A stretch of DNA of 64,000 bases from Paraburkholderia largidicola (GTDB lineage: Bacteria; Pseudomonadota; Gammaproteobacteria; Burkholderiales; Burkholderiaceae). Below the pieces are notes generated by a model. The model was not told where the DNA came from, ran no database searches, and worked only from the letters and a program-made list of their open reading frames with translations. The translations under genes were made by a program, and so were the position numbers. Of the stretch, positions 7,102 through 17,170 are shown piece by piece (the stretch's first letter is position 1; every line of letters begins with the position of its first letter). Where the stretch lies: NCBI RefSeq assembly GCF_013426895.1, contig NZ_AP023174.1, forward strand, positions 1,736,001 through 1,800,000. Direction: 5' to 3'.

Positions 7102-9291
7102 TTATGTGTTCGATGCGGGTTTCCAGCGGTACATCAGGACCTTGCCGCGTGCGTCTTCCTCGACGAATACGAGGTACTCGCCGTCGTCGCGGCGATAGGC
7201 GCTGATGCCGTTGGGCACGTCGACCCAGCCCGATGCATGGCCCACTTCGGGCCCCGGCTGCATCGTGCCGACGGGCGTGCCCGTGTCCTTGCTGTAGACA
7301 TGCACGGTGCCGACGGGCTCGACGGCGAATACGTATTTGCCTTCGACGGTGAGGCCGATCAGCGTCGAGACGGGCTTCGCCTTCGTGTCCCACGGCAGCG
7401 GCAGCGTGTAGCGCGCAACGGGGTTGCCGCTCGACCACTTGTCGTAGCGCACCAGCACGCGGCCCACTTCCTTCCAGAAGCCGCGGTCGAACGGCGCTTC
7501 GGCTGTGTAGCCCGTCACGTACATCGAATCGGTTTGCGGGTCGTAGATCGCGCGTTTGACTTCGCTGAACGGCGGCGGCACCGGGTATGACGTCATGTCC
7601 GCGTACGAGTAGACGGGGTTGCCCTTCGCATCGAGACCACCGAACCTGAAGCGGTTGATGCCCTTCGAATCGCGAGCGCGCCAGATGTCGCCGTTGGTAT
7701 CGACCCACCAGCCCCAGCCGCCCGCGAGGTGCGTGCCTGTGGTATTCGGCGTGAACTCGTCGGCGTCGAACTGACCGTTGCCGTTGCTGTCGCGCCAGAT
7801 CCAGTCGCCGCCCTTCGGTGCGTTCGGCACCTTCAGCACGGCGCGCTCGCGGCCCGCGATAAAGCCCGAAGGCGTCGCCGTCTCGCCGTCGCGGCCGCCG
7901 TCGAAGCGATAGATCTTCAGATGGTCCGCATACATGTCCGTGAGGAACAGGAACGTGCGGCCCTTCAGCTTGCGGGCGATGGGCAGGCCCGGCCACTGGT
8001 CGGTGTTGAATACGGGATCGTCGGGATACCTGAAGCGGTTGGTCAGGAAGCCCGCGTAGGTCCACTGCTGGCCCGCCGGCTTCGACAGATCGAGCGTGAA
8101 GCGCTTGTTGCCCGTATAGACGCTGTCGGGCCGCGATGGGTCCATCCACGCGCCGTCGACGAACAGCAGTCCTTCGACCTGCCACACGCGCTTGCCATCG
8201 GGCGCGTAGCTTTCGAGCGTCGCGCCGAGCCCCGCGCCCGTCGGTTCGAAGCGCGGGCCGATGCCGTTGGTCGACACATAGACATTGCCGCGCGCATCGA
8301 CACCCACGCCGGTGAGTCCGTTGAAGCGCTGCGGTCCGGGCTTGCCCGCGACGCCGGAGAAGATGCCGCCGCGTTCGCCGAGGGTCGAGCTGAGCGCATA
8401 GCCGCCGTCGCGCTTGCTGAAGAACAGCACCTGCTGACGCGGGCCGTTGTCGGCGATCAGCACGCGGCCTTGTGGGTCGACGGCGATATCGATGGCGACC
8501 GTGTCGGCAGGCAGCGGCAATCCGTCTTTGAGGCGCTGACCGCTCGCATCCAGGTGCGCGACTGTCGGCTTGTCGCCGAGCGTGTCCGTGAGCACCCATA
8601 GCGAGCCGTCGCCCGCGCGCGCGATGCGGCCCGGTGCCGGCACGCTCCATTGCGCCTTGCGCTGCATCGATTCGGCGTCGTACACCTCGATGCGGTTCTG
8701 CGATGTGTTCGATGCGTAGAGCGTCGTATCGCTGGCGGCAAGCCCGTTGATGTCGCCGCGCGTGCCCGTGGGTACGTCGTTGACCATCGCGAACGCGGCG
8801 GCCGCTTTCGCATGCGGATCGATGCTGCTCACGGCAGCCTGGAAAGCCGCGACGCGCTTCGTATCGCCGATCTCGCGCCGTGAGATGCCGTACCACTGGC
8901 GGCCCTTGTCCGGCCACACGCCCTGACCGACGAGATGCCCCTTCTCGTTGCCGACGCCCACGGCCACATACGCATAGCGTTTGTTGATCGCAATCGCGTT
9001 GCCGCCGCTATTGCCCCAGCCATGCGTGCCGCCCGCAAAACCGAGCATCTTGCCGTTCTGATAGACGCTCGCTTCCGCGCCGCTTTCGTCCCACGGCGAG
9101 TTCGTATAGACCTTGCCATCAGGCGATACCGCGAGCGCCGTGATGTTGATCTGCGTCCACGCACCGTCGCCGAAACCGAACGTATTGCCGATCCATGACG
9201 TCTGCACGTTCAGCGCAGGTTCGGCGAACGCATGCAGTGTCGCGAGAAGGGCAAACGCGCACATCGCGCGGGCAAGCGTGAGTCGGGACAA
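7102..9291 (-). CDS. bceP: Large secreted propeller-like protein with EF-hand loop (BceP position)
   Basis: A 729-residue exported protein of unknown activity. Repeated segments such as VAVSPDGKVYTNSP, IAVDPQGRVLIADN and VGVDARGNVYVSTN resemble NHL/SMP-30 beta-propeller blades. Near residues 500-512 the stretch DSNGNGQFDADE fits a canonical 12-residue EF-hand calcium loop. The start chosen is a TTG at 9291 with GGAG eight bases upstream, which gives a clean signal peptide ending LLATLHAFA; an in-frame ATG at 9405 would add 38 residues in front of it. By gene order it corresponds to the hypothetical bceP of cepacian clusters. It could bind, trim or anchor the polysaccharide in periplasm or matrix; this is inference. 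Confidence 0.75.
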   Translation of the reverse strand: MSRLTLARAMCAFALLATLHAFAEPALNVQTSWIGNTFGFGDGAWTQINITALAVSPDGKVYTNSPWDESGAEASVYQNGKMLGFAGGTHGWGNSGGNAIAINKRYAYVAVGVGNEKGHLVGQGVWPDKGRQWYGISRREIGDTKRVAAFQAAVSSIDPHAKAAAAFAMVNDVPTGTRGDINGLAASDTTLYASNTSQNRIEVYDAESMQRKAQWSVPAPGRIARAGDGSLWVLTDTLGDKPTVAHLDASGQRLKDGLPLPADTVAIDIAVDPQGRVLIADNGPRQQVLFFSKRDGGYALSSTLGERGGIFSGVAGKPGPQRFNGLTGVGVDARGNVYVSTNGIGPRFEPTGAGLGATLESYAPDGKRVWQVEGLLFVDGAWMDPSRPDSVYTGNKRFTLDLSKPAGQQWTYAGFLTNRFRYPDDPVFNTDQWPGLPIARKLKGRTFLFLTDMYADHLKIYRFDGGRDGETATPSGFIAGRERAVLKVPNAPKGGDWIWRDSNGNGQFDADEFTPNTTGTHLAGGWGWWVDTNGDIWRARDSKGINRFRFGGLDAKGNPVYSYADMTSYPVPPPFSEVKRAIYDPQTDSMYVTGYTAEAPFDRGFWKEVGRVLVRYDKWSSGNPVARYTLPLPWDTKAKPVSTLIGLTVEGKYVFAVEPVGTVHVYSKDTGTPVGTMQPGPEVGHASGWVDVPNGISAYRRDDGEYLVFVEEDARGKVLMYRWKPASNT

Positions 9292-9810
9292 CGCGGATTC
9301 TCCAGTCGAGGCGAAACGAAGGCAGGCGATGACGATGCGTTTTCGCCGGATGCCATGCGGAAATTCGAAAGGCAGCGCAATGCGCGCAGTGGCGTTAATG
9401 CGCATTGATCCAATCAGCGCTTAACGGTAAGTGCAAAGAATGAAGGACGAAATTCGCAAATAATTCAAAATTATTCGTCGGTTGAAACGCACCAAAAGAA
9501 AACGGAAAAAAATTGCCTCGCGAATTTTTCAGGCAATTTTGCGTGCGAAAGACGCCTTAATTTACCGATTCCGTCATCCGGACTGAAATTCTTACCTGCT
9601 GCGTGCGCGAGTCTGTATCGAGGTGTAACCGGGCGTATGCAGATATAAAAACGCGCTTTTTATTATTCAAATCAATTCGTTTATTTCATTCGTGTTTTTT
9701 AGGGTTTTTATTTACCTAGAATCAAACCCGCTTTACGTCTTCATGGTGATCGCCTCGCGACACCGTGCATGGCCCATTGACTGCCGCATCAGGCGCATAC
9801 ACGGACGCTC
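9292..9810. other. AT-rich divergent promoter region between bceP and bceO
   Basis: A 519-nt gap without a convincing gene. It is strikingly AT-rich for this genome, with T/A runs at 9640-9720. It contains the bce 12-mer at 9466-9477 and an ACCTAGAATC element near 9714-9723, which resembles ACCTAGGATA upstream of bceS (1061-1070). It should hold the promoters of the bceP-Q-R and bceO-SGNH-bceN operons; exact -35/-10 boxes are not assignable by eye. Confidence 0.6.
9466..9477. promoter_or_regulatory. Candidate bce regulatory site 2 (CRAAATTATTYG)
   Basis: CAAAATTATTCG is preceded immediately by CAAATAATT on 9457-9465, so 9457-9477 forms an imperfect dyad of two AATTATT-type half sites. It matches sites at 571 and 28225, always in bce promoter gaps. 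Confidence 0.4.
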
Positions 9811-10892
9811 ATGACAGCCAGCACTCTGCCCGCCACGCCTATTCATCACCGACGCATCGTCCAGCTCGACGGCTTGCGCGCGATCGCCGTGCTCGCGGTG
9901 TTCGCACAGCACGCGCTGAAAGCGCCGCTGTGGATGGGCGTCGACCTGTTCTTCGTGCTGAGCGGCTTTCTGATCACGGGCATCCTGCTGGATCGCAAGG
10001 CGCGTCAGCAGTCGTATTTCAGCTACTTCTATGCGCGCCGCGCGCGACGCATCCTGCCCCCGTATCTGCTGCTGATGGTGGTGTCGTCGTTGCTGTTCGG
10101 GTTCGGCTGGGCGCAGCACTGGGAGTGGTATGCGTTCTTCGCGACGAACATCGGCGATGCGCTCAACCAGAGCGGCCATGACAGCCTCAATGTGCTGTGG
10201 TCGCTCGCCGTCGAAGAGCAGTTCTATATTGTCTGGCCGTTCGTGATCCTGCTGGTGCCCGAGCGGGCGCTCGGCTATGTCGCGGGCGCGCTGATCGTGC
10301 TCGTTCCCGTGCTGCGCGCCGTCGCGACGCCGTGGTTCGATTCGTTCTGGCCGATCTATTACCTCACGCCGTTCCGCATGGATCTGCTCGCAGCGGGCGC
10401 ACTGCTCGCCGTCGCCGTGCGGCGCGATGCGAACGCGCTCGCGCCGTTCAGGCTGCTGGCCGTGCTCGGCGTGTTCGTCGCGCTGGCCGTGCTCGCGTGG
10501 CTGCATCTGCACTATCCGCGTTTTCGTGCGGCCAATACGCCGCTGTCGAACGCGGGCCTGTATAGCGTGTCGCTGTTGCTGTGCACGTCGGTCGTCGTGA
10601 TTGCGCTGCAGAGCAAAGGCATCGTCAAGCGGGTGCTGTGCAATCCCGTGCTCGTCTATATCGGCACGATCAGCTACACGATCTATCTGATCCACCTGAC
10701 CGTTCTCTATGCGCTCTGGCCGCTGCATTACAACCGCTACGTGACGGCCGCGCTAGCGCTCGCGATCACGCTGGTCTATGCGAGCGCATCGTGGTTCGGC
10801 TTCGAGCGCCGCCTGATTCATGGCAGCGCGTCGCGTGGCCAACAGTCCGACGCCGCGTTGCATGCGGCACGCGAAACATCGAGGACGAGCGC

Positions 10893-10896
<4 letters not shown>
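9811..10896 (+). CDS. bceO: Acyltransferase 3 family membrane protein (BceO position)
   Basis: A 361-residue polytopic O-acyltransferase. Family motifs are clear: IVQLDGLRAIAVLAVFAQHA, the hallmark WMGVDLFFVLSGFLITGIL, and YFYARRARRILPPYLLL. It is predicted to acylate the exopolysaccharide repeat unit from the membrane. It heads a three-gene plus-strand operon; its stop overlaps the start of the SGNH hydrolase by ATGA, which in turn overlaps bceN by ATGA. Gene order beside bceN matches bceO of cepacian producers. It is a second acyltransferase in addition to the one at 1138, in line with the multiple O-acetyl groups of cepacian (established knowledge). Confidence 0.87.
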
Positions 10897-12727
<1,831 letters not shown>

Positions 12728-12753
12728 TAGCGGCGTCGAACCGCTGACACAAC

Positions 12754-12777
12754 AAAGGGCGCGTGAAGCGCCCTTTT
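12754..12777. terminator. Intrinsic bidirectional terminator between gmd and hipA
   Basis: Stem AAAGGGCGC/GCGCCCTTT (12754-12762 with 12768-12776), loop GTGAA, flanked by A-rich sequence on the left and TTTTGTTTTT on the right. It can end transcription of gmd (plus) and of hipBA (minus), whose stops lie at 12727 and 12784. Confidence 0.85.
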
Positions 12778-12783
12778 GTTTTT

Positions 12784-14139
12784 CTAAAGCAGCTTGCGGT
12801 TGACCTGAGGCACCATCGGCGCGAAATGCAGCAGGCGTTCGGCCTGCACGCCGATGAAGTCCGAGATCATCTGCACCAGCGCACGTTCGTCGCCGACATA
12901 GACCTCCGAGCGCGCCAGCTCCGGCGCGAGCGCCTTCGCGGCCTGCGCCATGCGCGTCATTTCACGGCCAAGAAAGCGCGGCAGCGTGCCCGTGCGCTGC
13001 GCGAAGTCCGCCAGCGCGAACGGCGTGATTTCCTCGAGCCGGAAGACGTCGCCATACCCCATCGCCATGTCCTGCTCGACACGCTCGCCATAGGCATTGA
13101 CCGACACGAGGTCGTAAAGCGGTGCGGGGTCGAGGCCGCCGCCATGCATGAAAAAGGACAGGTTTTTCCCATGCGCGTCGCTGTTGCCGATCAGCAGTTG
13201 AAACAGCGCCCAGCGGATCATGAAGGTGCGCGCGGCAGCGGGATTGTCGAGATGCCGCTGAAGCGCAAACAGCTTCTGGAAGCTCACGCCCTCGCGTATG
13301 TTGCGCACGTCGGGCGTATTGCCGAAATTCCGCTCGTATTTGAACGTGACGGGCAAATCGAGCGCCTGGCAGCCGTCGATCACATGCCGGCGGCGCACCG
13401 CCTGAACGGATTCGCCGTCCGCCGGGTCGAGTTCGACGGTCCGGTCGAAGCGCCCGATCAGCAGGATCGGCTCGGGAATGCGCCGGATCGCGACCGGTGC
13501 CGCGGGCAAACCCATGCGCGATGCGAGCGTCATGCAGTAGTGCTCGTTGGCGACCATGCACGGCGTGACGGGGCTGCGGGATTCGGGTTTCAGGATGTGC
13601 GTCGAACTGAGCGGCCCATCCGCGAGCGCGATGCGCTCACCTTCCACCAGCACTTGCAGCTTGTCCTGATAGCCCGCCACCGACAACCGGACTTTGCCGT
13701 CCCATACAGGGAACGGAATCACGTCGCGCTCGCGGATGCGCTGGCTCAGTTCATCGGTTGAAATCTCCCGGCGCGCGGGCGGCCGTTCTTCCGCGTGAAT
13801 GGGCCTGCCGTCATCGTCCGCGGCAAGAAAGCTCAATGCGCCGACGGGCTCCTTGCCGAGCATCCGGATAAGCCCATACGTGTTGTCCTTCGACACCTGA
13901 TAAACGACCGACGCGACATCGAGCGCCCGCCCCTCCGGCAACAGATTGGCGATGAACCGATGCACGGCGCCCGCTGGCGGTTCGTCGCCAGACAGGGGGA
14001 TATGCGGAGACAGCGGAAAAGCATGCCGGCGTCCAGGCCAGTTTGCGTCGTACGCGAAGCGGTACAGGCTGTGTTGCCCGTCGAAGTCCAGACGGCCGAC
14101 GGCGCCTTGGTGAGCCGTTACATGGAGGGCGTGAGCCAT
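12784..14139 (-). CDS. hipA: HipA-type serine/threonine kinase toxin
   Basis: Toxin of a type II hipBA module. HipA kinases phosphorylate glutamyl-tRNA synthetase or related targets and arrest growth (family knowledge). The 451-residue protein keeps the kinase features. SVAGYQDK at 153-160 is the loop containing the autophosphorylated Ser equivalent, HILKPE has the ATP lysine at about 184, IGNSDAHGKN places the catalytic Asp at 321, and LYDLVS gives the metal-binding Asp at 343. All key residues appear intact, so the toxin is probably active. The start overlaps the hipB stop by one base (TGATG). The substrate of this particular kinase is not predictable. Confidence 0.92.
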   Translation of the reverse strand: MAHALHVTAHQGAVGRLDFDGQHSLYRFAYDANWPGRRHAFPLSPHIPLSGDEPPAGAVHRFIANLLPEGRALDVASVVYQVSKDNTYGLIRMLGKEPVGALSFLAADDDGRPIHAEERPPARREISTDELSQRIRERDVIPFPVWDGKVRLSVAGYQDKLQVLVEGERIALADGPLSSTHILKPESRSPVTPCMVANEHYCMTLASRMGLPAAPVAIRRIPEPILLIGRFDRTVELDPADGESVQAVRRRHVIDGCQALDLPVTFKYERNFGNTPDVRNIREGVSFQKLFALQRHLDNPAAARTFMIRWALFQLLIGNSDAHGKNLSFFMHGGGLDPAPLYDLVSVNAYGERVEQDMAMGYGDVFRLEEITPFALADFAQRTGTLPRFLGREMTRMAQAAKALAPELARSEVYVGDERALVQMISDFIGVQAERLLHFAPMVPQVNRKLL

Positions 14140-14456
14140 CAGGACGGCTCCGACGGGCTGCCGGACGCCTGCGCGTTGAGCGTCCCGACGGAATCGAGCA
14201 CCGCGCTGGTTTCCTGGTTCGTGAACACCAGCATGTTGAGGCCGAGGCCGTTCAACACCTTGAACAGCTTGTCGAGACTGACCGACCGGCCGTTTTCCAG
14301 ACGCGATAGCACGTCTTTGGAGATGCCGAGCATGTCGGCGGCGTCGTCGATACGAAGCTCGCTTTGCGCGCGCCGGTTGCGCACGAGCCGGCCCAAGGCT
14401 GCCATGTCGCCAGCCAATGGATTGACGGAGGTGGGTCGAGGCAAGGTGCGGGCCAT
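14139..14456 (-). CDS. hipB: HipB-type HTH antitoxin
   Basis: A 105-residue XRE-family DNA-binding antitoxin for the overlapping hipA. The helix-turn-helix is seen at about residues 22-80 (LGRLVRNRRAQSELRIDDAA, MLGISKDVLSRLENGRSVSL), followed by the HipB-like strand NMLVFTNQE. A proline/serine-rich tail ends in SPSEPS. It is expected to bind HipA and repress its own promoter through the inverted repeats just upstream. The ATG at 14456 lies directly at the edge of the first operator-like repeat, so the transcript may have a very short leader. Confidence 0.9.
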   Translation of the reverse strand: MARTLPRPTSVNPLAGDMAALGRLVRNRRAQSELRIDDAADMLGISKDVLSRLENGRSVSLDKLFKVLNGLGLNMLVFTNQETSAVLDSVGTLNAQASGSPSEPS

Positions 14457-14458
14457 AG

Positions 14459-14623
14459 TTCCGGAATTTCAGGAATAAACCGTCCTACGGAAGCGCGAGA
14501 CGGATAATTACGAGAATATCAGAATTATGTGAGAAAAAGCGAGTGTGTGTCAATAGTTCTGATATTGTCGTAATTATAGCTGTCCGGCGCTGTCAAACGG
14601 CTATAGTTCCTGAAATGACGGAA
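14459..14623. promoter_or_regulatory. Nested inverted repeats upstream of hipB (candidate operators)
   Basis: Two inverted-repeat pairs are nested around the promoter. The outer pair is TTCCGGAATTTCAGGAA (14459-14475) and its near reverse complement TTCCTGAAATGACGGAA (14607-14623). The inner pair is TAATTACGAGAATATCAGAA (14505-14524) and TTCTGATATTGTCGTAATTA (14557-14576), reverse complements with one mismatch. The AT-rich spacer between the inner arms likely holds the promoter. HipB proteins bind several spaced palindromes; these are the natural candidates. Confidence 0.65.
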
Positions 14624-14674
14624 TTATCATGCGTGTACGGCTTACAAGTCACCTCCGTTGGGCAACGCAAAAGC

Positions 14675-14701
14675 AAAGGGACGGCTCATGGCCGTCCCTT
14701 T
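14675..14701 (-). terminator. Intrinsic terminator at the end of the bce-I operon
   Basis: Perfect 11-bp stem AAAGGGACGGC/GCCGTCCCTTT with loop TCATG, 20 nt beyond the bceK stop. Read on the minus strand it is followed by a T-rich stretch (TTTGCTTTTGC). Confidence 0.85.
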
Positions 14702-14721
14702 CCCTGGCTGCGTGACCCGCC

Positions 14722-15882
14722 CTACGCCGCCGCTTGAATGGCCTCGTTGTACACGGCCGCGACCCGCTTCGCGATTACCGGGTTATCGAAATTGGCCCGC
14801 GCGTAGGCCCGGCACGCATCCGAATCCGGCAGCCGGATCGTTCCATCCAGTGCCTTGCCGAGACCATCGGCGATCGCGTCCGCGCCCGTCGAAGGCAGCA
14901 CGAGATCCTGCGACAGCCCCGCCACCGCTTCCGGCAGACCGCCCACGGGCGTCACCAGCACGGGCGTTCCCGACGCCAGCGATTCGACGGTGATCAAACC
15001 GAACCCTTCGAGCGCCACGGTCGGCACGACGCTGATCGTGGCCGCGCGATACAGCGACGCCAGATGCTCGTCCGGCACGAAGCCGAGCAGTTTCACGTTG
15101 TCGCCGAGACCGGCGTCGTCGATGCGCTGCTGCAATTCCACCTGCAAGCGCCCCTTCCCTGCGATCAGCAGCAGCACGTCCGGATTGCGACGCTTGACGA
15201 TCTTCACGGCATCGATCAGATCTTCGAGACCCATGCGCCGCACGAGACGCCGCACGGCCAGCACGATCGGCCGGCCCAGCGGCAGCTGCAGACGCAAGCG
15301 GGCTTCGTTTTGCGTCAGCGGCAGATTGAACTGATCGACGTTCACGCAGCCCGGCACGACGCGCACGCGGTCGGCGGGAATGCCGTAGCGCGACGTCAGA
15401 ATGCGGCCGAACGCGTCGGACAGCACGATCAGCCGCGACGAGCGCGCATACACCGTCTGCTCCAGATAGCGCTTGGCGCGCTGGCCGAGCGAGTCCGCGC
15501 CTTCGACGTGACTCTCGTCGGCCCACGGTCCCTGAAAATGCGACACCTGCGGAATGCCGCGCATCGCGTCGAGGCCCGGAAACGTGTACAGCGCGAAGTG
15601 CGACGAGATCACGTCGGGACGCTGCTCGCGAATCTCGCGGCGCAGCGCGCGGCGCGCGGCCATCAGGCGCAGCGGCAGCGATTGCGCCGCGGAGCCGAAG
15701 CCCTGGATCGCGCCGTTGGTGTCCTGCGCGACGCGCTCCGAGCCCGCGACGACGCCGCGCACTTCGACGCCTGCGCCGGGCAGCGCGCCGATCAGCGAGT
15801 AGTACATGCGGTCGAGACCGCCCGCGCGCTCGGGAAACCAGTGCATGCCGATCTGCAGCGATTTGATGGAACGAGTGGTCAT
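14722..15882 (-). CDS. bceK: GT4 glycosyltransferase (BceK position)
   Basis: A 386-residue GT-B glycosyltransferase, last gene of the long operon, predicted to transfer one sugar of the repeat unit in the cytoplasm. Visible features are the N-terminal IGMHWFPERAGGLDRMYYSL, the glycosyl-transferase group 1 segment ILAVRRLVRRMGLEDLIDAV (V before LAV), and the E-x7-E motif in VALEGFGLITVESLASGTPV. The ATG at 15882 (MTTRSIKSLQ) was preferred because the family N-terminus starts there; the open frame continues about 56 codons upstream in low-complexity sequence. It starts 58 nt after bceJ and ends just before a terminator. Confidence 0.87.
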   Translation of the reverse strand: MTTRSIKSLQIGMHWFPERAGGLDRMYYSLIGALPGAGVEVRGVVAGSERVAQDTNGAIQGFGSAAQSLPLRLMAARRALRREIREQRPDVISSHFALYTFPGLDAMRGIPQVSHFQGPWADESHVEGADSLGQRAKRYLEQTVYARSSRLIVLSDAFGRILTSRYGIPADRVRVVPGCVNVDQFNLPLTQNEARLRLQLPLGRPIVLAVRRLVRRMGLEDLIDAVKIVKRRNPDVLLLIAGKGRLQVELQQRIDDAGLGDNVKLLGFVPDEHLASLYRAATISVVPTVALEGFGLITVESLASGTPVLVTPVGGLPEAVAGLSQDLVLPSTGADAIADGLGKALDGTIRLPDSDACRAYARANFDNPVIAKRVAAVYNEAIQAAA

Positions 15883-15940
15883 GGTGTGTGCTTTCCTTGT
15901 CGTTGTCGATGTGCGCTTCAGCCGCGAGGCGTCACGCGTG

Positions 15941-17170
15941 TCACGCGCGATCCGCGCCTTGAGGGCCTGCGAGCACGTTCGCCGCCAGCGGTTCGGCGTC
16001 GTTGTCATTGAGGTTGTTCGCGCGGCGGCGGTCTTCGCGCTGCCCCGCAATCTGCCGGTACAGCGCGATGTACTGCTGCGCCATGCGCGCCCAGCCGAAG
16101 CCCGTCGCGAGTTCGTTGGCCGCGCGGCCCATCGCGAGCCGTTGCGCGTCGTCCGATGCGAGACGTCCGACGGCTTGCGCGAGCGCCTGCGGATCGTCGG
16201 GATCGTCGAGCACGATGCCGCATTCGGGCGTGATGATCTCCGCTCCGCCCGCCGTGTGCGCCGTGACGACGGGCAGACCCGCCGCCATCGCTTCGAGCAG
16301 CGACAGGCTCATCGCTTCGTAGCGCGACGGAAACACGTACGCATCGACGGAATGCATCAGCACGGGCATCTCCTTGACGAGGCCGAGAAAGTGCACGCGA
16401 TCCGCGATGCCGAGTGCTTTCGCTTCTTCCGGGTACGGACTGCCCGGCAGGTAACCGGCCACCGCCATATGCACGTGCTCGGGCAGATGCTTCAATGCCT
16501 TCAACACCGTGCCGAGGTTCTTGCGCGGCGTGCGCAGATCGCCGACGAACAGCAGCAGGAACTTGTCTTCGGGCAGCTTGAAACGCGCACGGTCGCCATG
16601 CGCAGCCGCGAAGCCCTGCGTATCGACGCCGTTATAGATCACGTCGAGCCGGTTGCGCGGCGTGAGACCGATCGCCGCGATCTCGGTCGCGACCTTCTGC
16701 GAGACGGCCGTGATCACACGCGAACGTCGATACGCCCAGCCTTCGAGCACGGCATTCACGCGCGTATAGACGAACTGATACGCGGACCACAAACCCTTGC
16801 TCAAACCGAACGGGTAGTACTTGCTGTTGAACCAGCCGCTATGGACGAAGTGTGCGGTGTTCACGTCGGCGGGCATCCACGTGATGAAGCCGTTGACGTG
16901 CAGCACGTCGTATTCGGCGCGGTGCTTGCGCAGCCACCACGCGCTCTTCAGCGCGAACACCTGCTGGCGCAACAGATTGGTCGGCCAGAAGCGGCCGATT
17001 TTCACGGGCGCCCAGCGCACCAGCGGATGTTCGAGCAGCTCGGGCGCGACATGCGAGGCGACCAGCGTGACCTCGATGTTCTCGTCGAGCGCCGCGCGCG
17101 CGATCTCGTGATTGACGCGGCCCTGCCCGTCGTTATGACGCACTACGTGCGTGACGATGGCGACTCTCAA
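15941..17170 (-). CDS. bceJ: GT4 glycosyltransferase (BceJ position), TTG start
   Basis: A 409-residue GT4 glycosyltransferase. It opens VAIVTHVVRHNDGQGRVNHEI, contains LFVGDLRTPRKNLGTVLKAL, and has the donor-binding motif SRYEAMSLSLLEAMAAGLPV. The start is a TTG at 17170, directly after the polymerase stop (TGA-TTG), with a strong GGAGG at 17178-17182 spaced seven bases; the first in-frame ATG would remove the nucleotide-sugar fold start. The position fits bceJ. The C-terminal 40 residues are polar and low-complexity (EDRRRANNLNDNDAE). Sugar specificity is unknown. Confidence 0.88.
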   Translation of the reverse strand: MRVAIVTHVVRHNDGQGRVNHEIARAALDENIEVTLVASHVAPELLEHPLVRWAPVKIGRFWPTNLLRQQVFALKSAWWLRKHRAEYDVLHVNGFITWMPADVNTAHFVHSGWFNSKYYPFGLSKGLWSAYQFVYTRVNAVLEGWAYRRSRVITAVSQKVATEIAAIGLTPRNRLDVIYNGVDTQGFAAAHGDRARFKLPEDKFLLLFVGDLRTPRKNLGTVLKALKHLPEHVHMAVAGYLPGSPYPEEAKALGIADRVHFLGLVKEMPVLMHSVDAYVFPSRYEAMSLSLLEAMAAGLPVVTAHTAGGAEIITPECGIVLDDPDDPQALAQAVGRLASDDAQRLAMGRAANELATGFGWARMAQQYIALYRQIAGQREDRRRANNLNDNDAEPLAANVLAGPQGADRA

